Source: Oceanobacillus kimchii X50 | GTDB taxonomy: Bacteria > Bacillota > Bacilli > Bacillales > Amphibacillaceae | Assembly: GCF_000340475.1 (NCBI RefSeq) | Contig: NZ_CM001792.1 | Location: 3,709,253-3,773,252, forward strand | DNA: 64,000 nucleotides | Direction: 5' to 3' | Shown: positions 59,678-64,000 of the stretch, in pieces | How the letters are laid out: every line of letters begins with the position of its first letter | Numbering within the stretch: the first letter of the stretch is position 1 | Notes under the pieces: model-generated | Databases searched by the model: none | What the model was told of the DNA's origin: nothing | What the model saw: only the letters and a program-made list of their open reading frames with translations | Position numbers and translations under genes: made by a program

Positions 59678-60196
59678 ATGAAAAAACGTATAGCAACTGT
59701 AATTACGGATATGTTTGAAGATGTGGAATACACCGACCCTGTCCAATCCTTTAAAGAGGCAGGACATGAAGTGATTACGATTGAAAAAGAAAAAGGAAAT
59801 TCAGTTAAAGGAAAATCAAATGATACCAACGTAACAATAGATGAAGGTATTGATAATGTGAATCCAGAAAACTTTGATGCATTATTTATACCTGGTGGTT
59901 TTTCTCCCGATATGCTTCGTGGAGATGATCGGTTCGTAACTTTTGCTAAGCATTTTATGGACGAGAAAAAACCAGTAATGGCGATTTGCCATGGACCACA
60001 GCTCTTAATTACTGCTAGATCGTTAGAAGGAAGAGGGGCGACTGGCTATAAATCTATTCAAGTAGACATGGAATATGCAGGTGCAAAAGTGAAAGACGAA
60101 GAAGTAGTAGTTTGCCAAAATCAATTGGTAACTAGTCGTCAACCTGATGATATCCCTGCATTTAATCGAGAATCATTAAAAGTTCTCGAAGGATAA
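59678..60196 (+). CDS. PfpI/DJ-1 family protein
   Basis: A 172-aa protein of the PfpI branch of the DJ-1 superfamily (YraA/YhbO-like), a deglycase or stress protein. The nucleophile Cys is in AICHGPQLL (about 105-113), and DALFIPGGFSPDMLR carries the acidic partner side. AAAGGAG precedes the ATG. It is a single gene with its own terminator. Protease activity was the old assignment; stress protection is the current view. Confidence 0.92.
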   Translation: MKKRIATVITDMFEDVEYTDPVQSFKEAGHEVITIEKEKGNSVKGKSNDTNVTIDEGIDNVNPENFDALFIPGGFSPDMLRGDDRFVTFAKHFMDEKKPVMAICHGPQLLITARSLEGRGATGYKSIQVDMEYAGAKVKDEEVVVCQNQLVTSRQPDDIPAFNRESLKVLEG

Positions 60197-60213
60197 ATAA
60201 TCAATGTATAGGA

Positions 60214-60253
60214 AAGCCTCAAGGAATTATGAAAAATCCTTGAGGCTTTTTTT
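60214..60253 (+). terminator. Terminator after the PfpI-like gene
   Basis: A perfect 12-bp stem (aagcctcaagga / tccttgaggctt) followed by a U-run. Confidence 0.92.
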
Positions 60254-60323
60254 GGACATAAGTAAGCACAAATATTTGGACTTTATATTTATTTATAATC
60301 AGGTGCCTAAGCTTTGTTCTTTC

Positions 60324-61613
60324 TTATTCTAGTTTGGTGATGGTGAATTGATCGTTTAGTAACAACCAGTTTTGTGGGAAGGCTAAGCCGAGTTTCCAAT
60401 AAGCAATCCCAAGCAAGTTGAATTCACGAATTAAATCGAATTTACCTTGAATCGAACGAGCATCCTCAAACCAAACTTCATGATTTGCTCCAGCACTATC
60501 TGTATATGTGAAAAAAGGTGCTTGGGCTACAGGATCAAATTGAATAGCAGCATTATTTTCGATAGCAATTTGTATTGCTTGTTGTGGACTGACTGCTTGA
60601 GCTGGACCACCACCTTCTACAAAAGGAAGCGTCCAATCGTATCCATATAGATTTTGCCCCATCAATATTTTTTCCGGTGGGATAACGGAAACAGCATATT
60701 CAATTACATCACGGACCGAATTTAATGGGGAAACTGCCATTGGAGGCCCGTAGCTGTATCCCCATTCATATGTCATAAGAACAACAAAATCTACTATTTC
60801 TCCATGGGCCGCATAATCATGTGCTTCATACCACTGTCCAGTCTGAGTACCACTTGTTTTAGGAGCAAGCGCAGTGGAGACAAGTAACCCTTCCTGCGAT
60901 AAACGTTCTTTTGCAGTCCGAAGAAATTGATTATAAGCTTCGCGATCATCTCCAGGCAGAAATTCAAGGTCAAAATGCACGTCTCTAAATCCTTGTTGAA
61001 GTGCTGTATTGATAATTTCTGTTAACAATGTATTTTGTACGGCACTTACGGTAACGATAATATGCCCCAGTTCATCACTGAACGCGCCCTCTTCTAAATT
61101 GGTTATAACCATGGCCATTGCTGTATTATTTGCATTTGCCGTTTGAAATAAATTACCAGCCGGAGGAGCCTTCAATGTTCCATCTCGGTTTACTTGATAA
61201 CTAAATAGTGCAAGGTAGGTTAAATAAGGAGATCTATTTTCTGCTGCTGTTTCTAGAGTTGAAGATACTGTATCCCCGAAAGGTTCTACATAAGCATAAG
61301 AAGTGATAGGGCGTTTTTCAATCGGTGGTATATAAATCCGCATGCCAGACGATAATGTCTGATTTATAGATAATCCATTAATCCGTGCAATTTCCTGTAC
61401 TGTAAAACCAAATTGATTAGCAATAGAAGTTAACGTATCACCAGGTTGAACAAAATAAAATTGACCAACAATTGGAATAACAAGTGCTTGCCCAATAGCA
61501 AGTGCATCAGGAGAAGTTAAATCATTTGCTTCTATAATATCAGCGACGGAGGATTCATATGTATTAGCAAGTTGATATACACTATCTCCTTGTTGCACAA
61601 CGTGAATTTGCAA
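60324..61613 (-). CDS. yaaH: LysM-GH18 spore peptidoglycan hydrolase (YaaH/SleL type)
   Basis: A 429-aa protein with two LysM domains (about 1-47 and 50-96) that bind peptidoglycan, then a GH18 catalytic domain (about 110-425). The catalytic motif is DVHFDLEF, the DxxxDxE version seen in SleL, where Glu is the acid. Relatives cut spore cortex fragments during germination. There is no signal peptide, as in YaaH, which is placed on the spore by LysM. It starts at TTG 61613, seven bases after AAGGAGGT. Confidence 0.94.
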   Translation of the reverse strand: MQIHVVQQGDSVYQLANTYESSVADIIEANDLTSPDALAIGQALVIPIVGQFYFVQPGDTLTSIANQFGFTVQEIARINGLSINQTLSSGMRIYIPPIEKRPITSYAYVEPFGDTVSSTLETAAENRSPYLTYLALFSYQVNRDGTLKAPPAGNLFQTANANNTAMAMVITNLEEGAFSDELGHIIVTVSAVQNTLLTEIINTALQQGFRDVHFDLEFLPGDDREAYNQFLRTAKERLSQEGLLVSTALAPKTSGTQTGQWYEAHDYAAHGEIVDFVVLMTYEWGYSYGPPMAVSPLNSVRDVIEYAVSVIPPEKILMGQNLYGYDWTLPFVEGGGPAQAVSPQQAIQIAIENNAAIQFDPVAQAPFFTYTDSAGANHEVWFEDARSIQGKFDLIREFNLLGIAYWKLGLAFPQNWLLLNDQFTITKLE

Positions 61614-61674
61614 AGGAACTACCTCCTTACATAGAGTCTCTAACTATCTATATGAGGAGGTTGGAGGCATTATG

Positions 61675-62208
61675 CTAAACTGGAGATATATCTGCATCCA
61701 TAACTGATTCCATTAAATATAAAGCGTAGTTATTGTTTTCTTTTTGTTCAGAAGCCATACAATTTTTGGGAATAGACATTTTTATTTTATACATGTAAGC
61801 ATCTTTTGCACTAAACAAAATACAAATATCTCCTGCTATTCCAGCAAGAATAATATGGTTTTTCTCCAATTCTATAAGTAAGGAATGAAGAGGAGTTTGA
61901 AAAAAAGCGGAATGCTGTGGTTTAATCAAAAAGTAATCATTGTCATCGGGTTTAACCTGTTCGATAATTTCTCTACTTTTTTCATTCGAACAATAATCGA
62001 TTACCTTGCTAAAATCAGCTTGCCACAAGCCATAATGATCATTAACATAGATAATAGGTAAATTGTTTTCTTTGGCAAAGGAGCGTAGTTTTATAATATT
62101 CGGTATGATTTGTTTCGTATTGTAAAGCAGGTCGTCTCCACCATCAAATTGAAAATCATTGATTAAATCGACAAAGACTACTGCAGTATTTGTAGGTGAA
62201 AAATCCAT
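61675..62208 (-). CDS. yaaI: Isochorismatase-like hydrolase (YaaI type)
   Basis: A 177-aa cysteine hydrolase. The catalytic Asp is in VFVDLINDF (about 11-19), Lys in IKPQHSAFF, and Cys in AGDICILFSAKDAYM (about 131-145). It is similar in place and size to B. subtilis YaaI, between yaaH and tadA. Substrate not known; nicotinamidase-like or isochorismatase-like are both possible. AGGAGGGG precedes the ATG. Confidence 0.9.
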   Translation of the reverse strand: MDFSPTNTAVVFVDLINDFQFDGGDDLLYNTKQIIPNIIKLRSFAKENNLPIIYVNDHYGLWQADFSKVIDYCSNEKSREIIEQVKPDDNDYFLIKPQHSAFFQTPLHSLLIELEKNHIILAGIAGDICILFSAKDAYMYKIKMSIPKNCMASEQKENNNYALYLMESVMDADISPV

Positions 62209-62288
62209 AATGCCCCTCCTTTGATATTCTAGTGTTATTATTACCGTTCAAATCTAAATTAAAACTCTAAATAAAGTGATGTGATACA

Positions 62289-62789
62289 GTGAAAGACGAA
62301 ATAACAGTGAGCCAAGATGAATTATTTATGGCAGCTGCAATAAGAGAAGCAAGACGAGCGTGGGTTCTGAATGAAGTTCCAATTGGAGCAGTAATTGTTC
62401 ATGATGGAGAAATTATTGGCAAAGGCTTTAATCTTCGTGAATCGATGCAAGCCACCCTCACACATGCTGAACTATTAGCCATGCAAGAAGCAAATAATGA
62501 AATTGGTAGTTGGCGATTAGAAGATTGTACGTTGTATGTCACATTGGAGCCTTGTCCGATGTGTGCAGGTGCGATTGTTCAATCAAGAATGAAACGGGTA
62601 GTTTATGGAGCATCTGATACGAAAGCAGGATGTGCGGGGACTTTAATGAACTTGTTAAATGAACCTCAATTTAATCACCAAGTTGAGGTAACATCTGGAA
62701 TTTTAGAGCAACAATGTAGTACAATTTTAAAAGAATTTTTCAAAGAACTAAGAGAAAAAAAGTCTAAAAATACTTCGGCAGATGACTAG
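62289..62789 (+). CDS. tadA: tRNA adenosine-34 deaminase
   Basis: A 166-aa zinc deaminase that turns A34 of tRNA-Arg(ACG) to inosine. Zinc ligands and catalytic Glu are in THAELLAMQ and EPCPMCAGAIV. MAAAIREARRAWVLNEVPIGAVIV is the usual start of the fold. The start is GTG 62289 with a weak ribosome site, so a nearby start is possible. It stands before the SRP RNA as in B. subtilis. Confidence 0.96.
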   Translation: MKDEITVSQDELFMAAAIREARRAWVLNEVPIGAVIVHDGEIIGKGFNLRESMQATLTHAELLAMQEANNEIGSWRLEDCTLYVTLEPCPMCAGAIVQSRMKRVVYGASDTKAGCAGTLMNLLNEPQFNHQVEVTSGILEQQCSTILKEFFKELREKKSKNTSADD

Positions 62790-62946
62790 AACGGTTTGCT
62801 CATCCTAACAGTTAGTAGTACGGTGCTTCAAGACGATGAGTCTATAACCAAAAAGGATAATTCTGCTCGTAAAGATTCGATTCTGTTCATCTAATATTCG
62901 GTGATGCAGAACGAACACCGCCATAGAATGAAGTATCACTTTATCA

Positions 62947-62975
62947 TTGCAATTTTATGTCGCTGACTTTATAAT
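62947..62975 (+). promoter_or_regulatory. Promoter of the SRP RNA
   Basis: TTGCAA (62947-62952), a 17-base spacer, and TATAAT (62970-62975), seven bases before the inferred RNA start. The 62790-62946 stretch has no gene. Confidence 0.85.
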
Positions 62976-62981
62976 AGAAAA

Positions 62982-63249
62982 TACGTGCTAAGCGGGGAGG
63001 TAGCGGTGCCCTGTACTCGCAATCCGCTATAGCGAGGCCGAATTCCCACTCGAGGTGGGACGACTTTATGGTCTGACTTAAGGGATTGGTGTTGACGCCC
63101 GGGTCCTGCGCAACAGGAACCCACGAATCCTGTCAGGTCCGGAAGGAAGCAGCAGTAAGTGGTTATTCTTGTGTGCCGCAGGGAAGCCTAGGCTGAGCCA
63201 TGAACTTAAGTAGCGCATAGGGTCGTTTCATCGAAAGTGGGTGCACGTA
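62982..63249 (+). ncRNA. ffs: Signal recognition particle RNA (large, Gram-positive type)
   Basis: About 268 bases with paired ends tacgtgc / gcacgta. It contains the universally conserved S-domain loop gtccggaaggaagcagcag. The length indicates the long Bacillus form with an Alu domain (ggggaggtagcggtgccctgt). With Ffh it targets membrane proteins. Ends are judged from pairing and promoter. Confidence 0.94.
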
Positions 63250-63305
63250 TACATATACGTGATAACTTAAATAATTTATAGCATTATGAATAAATTAATA
63301 ATTTT

Positions 63306-63333
63306 AGGCTGATTAATTATATCAGCCTTTTTA
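63306..63333 (+). terminator. Terminator after the SRP RNA
   Basis: A perfect 8-bp stem (aggctgat / atcagcct) followed by TTTTT. Confidence 0.85.
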
Positions 63334-63356
63334 ATTTTTAATGAAGGGGTGCTTTA

Positions 63357-64000
63357 ATGTTTAAGCAAAAAAGAAAAAAGGTAGTAGGATTTTTCAGTAG
63401 TCTATTTTTAGTGTTCTTATTAGCGGCTTGTGGTTCGGATGATGCAAGCAATGATAGTGCTGAAGAAGAAAGTGATAGTGCAGTAGTGGAGCACTCTATC
63501 ACTGGTATTGAACCGGGTGCAGGAATCACGGTAACAACAGAAACAGCGATGGAAGAGTATGATCAGTTATCCGGATGGGAACTGGAGCAATCCTCAACAG
63601 CAGCAATGATTGTGGAATTGGAAAAAGCAATTGAAAATGAAGAACCAATTGTTGTAACGGGATGGAATCCACATTGGATGTTTGCAAAATTTGATAACCT
63701 TAAGTACTTAGAAGATCCACAAAATATTTATGGTGATACAGAAGAAATTCGTAGCTTAGCAAGAGAAGGATTTGAAGACGAAAATCCAAATGCATATAAA
63801 TTAATTGACCAGTTCAACTGGAGCGTAGAAGATATGGAAAGTATCATGTACGAATCATCGGAGACTGGTCAAGATATAGCAGAAGTATCGAAACAATGGG
63901 TAGAAGATAATCCTGATAAGGTAGATGCTTGGACAGCAGGTGTGGAAGATGGAAATGGAGAAACAGTTGAATTAGTTTCTACTCCATGGGATTCCGAGCG
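63357..64000 (+). CDS. opuAC: Glycine betaine ABC transporter substrate-binding lipoprotein OpuAC (partial)
   Basis: The 5' part of a gene that runs off the window (about 214 residues seen). The signal peptide with lipobox LAAC (Cys 25) is followed by an acidic Ser/Asp/Glu linker. Then come ITGIEPGAGITVTTETAM, VVTGWNPHWMFAKFDNLKYL and the start of the second lobe, STPWDSE. The order of lobes is that of B. subtilis OpuAC, which is permuted relative to ProX. AAGGGG lies before ATG 63357. No ATPase or permease gene is seen upstream. Confidence 0.9.
   Translation, partial: MFKQKRKKVVGFFSSLFLVFLLAACGSDDASNDSAEEESDSAVVEHSITGIEPGAGITVTTETAMEEYDQLSGWELEQSSTAAMIVELEKAIENEEPIVVTGWNPHWMFAKFDNLKYLEDPQNIYGDTEEIRSLAREGFEDENPNAYKLIDQFNWSVEDMESIMYESSETGQDIAEVSKQWVEDNPDKVDAWTAGVEDGNGETVELVSTPWDSE

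Noticed and set aside
63357..64000. Possible loss of the first lobe of the betaine receptor
   Set aside because: Compared with ProX the protein seems to begin with the second half, but B. subtilis OpuAC has this same permuted order. It is normal.

Overview
The window is the replication-origin region of a low-GC Firmicute of the family Bacillaceae. The gene order (rplI-gdpP-yybS, rpsR-ssb-rpsF, ychF, yyaC, parB-parA, noc, rsmG-mnmG-mnmE, jag-yidC-rnpA-rpmH, oriC, dnaA-dnaN-yaaA-recF-remB-gyrB-gyrA, yaaC-guaB-dacA-serS, dck-dgk, yaaH-yaaI-tadA-SRP RNA) follows Bacillus subtilis closely. The protein sequences and the inserted genes look like a halotolerant relative such as Oceanobacillus. That genus assignment is inference from general similarity, not from a database search. 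Genes left of about 33.5 kb run mostly leftward and genes to the right mostly rightward, as expected for bidirectional replication from oriC.

Layout. 0.1-3.5 kb: rplI, the c-di-AMP phosphodiesterase gdpP and yybS. 3.6-6.5 kb: small membrane proteins, a NUDIX hydrolase and a GNAT acetyltransferase, with a perfect Noc-binding palindrome at 3617-3630. 6.6-16.7 kb: an accessory carbohydrate segment. It has a lipoprotein solute receptor, two permeases (one with a large extra domain) and two Gfo/Idh/MocA dehydrogenases. A LacI-type regulator with a short-chain dehydrogenase follows, then an RpiR-type regulator and a HemL-like class III aminotransferase. Matching palindromes upstream of the lacI gene and of the receptor gene, and paired operator-like repeats upstream of the aminotransferase, suggest two small regulons. 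16.8-27.3 kb: ribosomal protein/SSB operon, ychF, MscS channel, yyaC, and the chromosome-segregation genes parB, parA and noc with three parS sites. 27.3-33.5 kb: tRNA-modification, membrane-insertion and RNase P genes.

33.5-35.5 kb is oriC: DnaA-box clusters flank dnaA, and a DnaA-trio run with an AT-rich unwinding element lies before dnaN. 35.5-43.3 kb holds the replication and gyrase genes. 43.3-55.2 kb holds an HD-GYP protein with an altered HD motif, yaaC, guaB, dacA, a T-box-controlled serS, tRNA-Ser(UGA), a T-box-controlled proC, dck/dgk, a drug/metabolite exporter and tRNA-Arg(CCU). 55.2-56.4 kb is a gene-poor stretch with small remnants and palindromes. 56.4-64 kb holds a glutamate/dicarboxylate symporter, acsA with a cre-like site, a PfpI/DJ-1 protein, a LysM-GH18 spore-type hydrolase, an isochorismatase-like protein, tadA, the large SRP RNA and the start of a glycine-betaine receptor gene (opuAC) that runs off the window.

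I saw no CRISPR array, insertion sequence or rRNA gene. The observations most worth checking are: the apparent missing AUG at 7600-7621 (AUU start or a one-base insertion); the paired operators of the RpiR/aminotransferase locus; the permease with a roughly 140-residue insert; the duplicated parS module; the DnaA boxes upstream of mnmE; the U73 discriminator of tRNA-Ser against a serS T-box that reads G73; and the HD-GYP protein with Cys-Asp in place of His-Asp.
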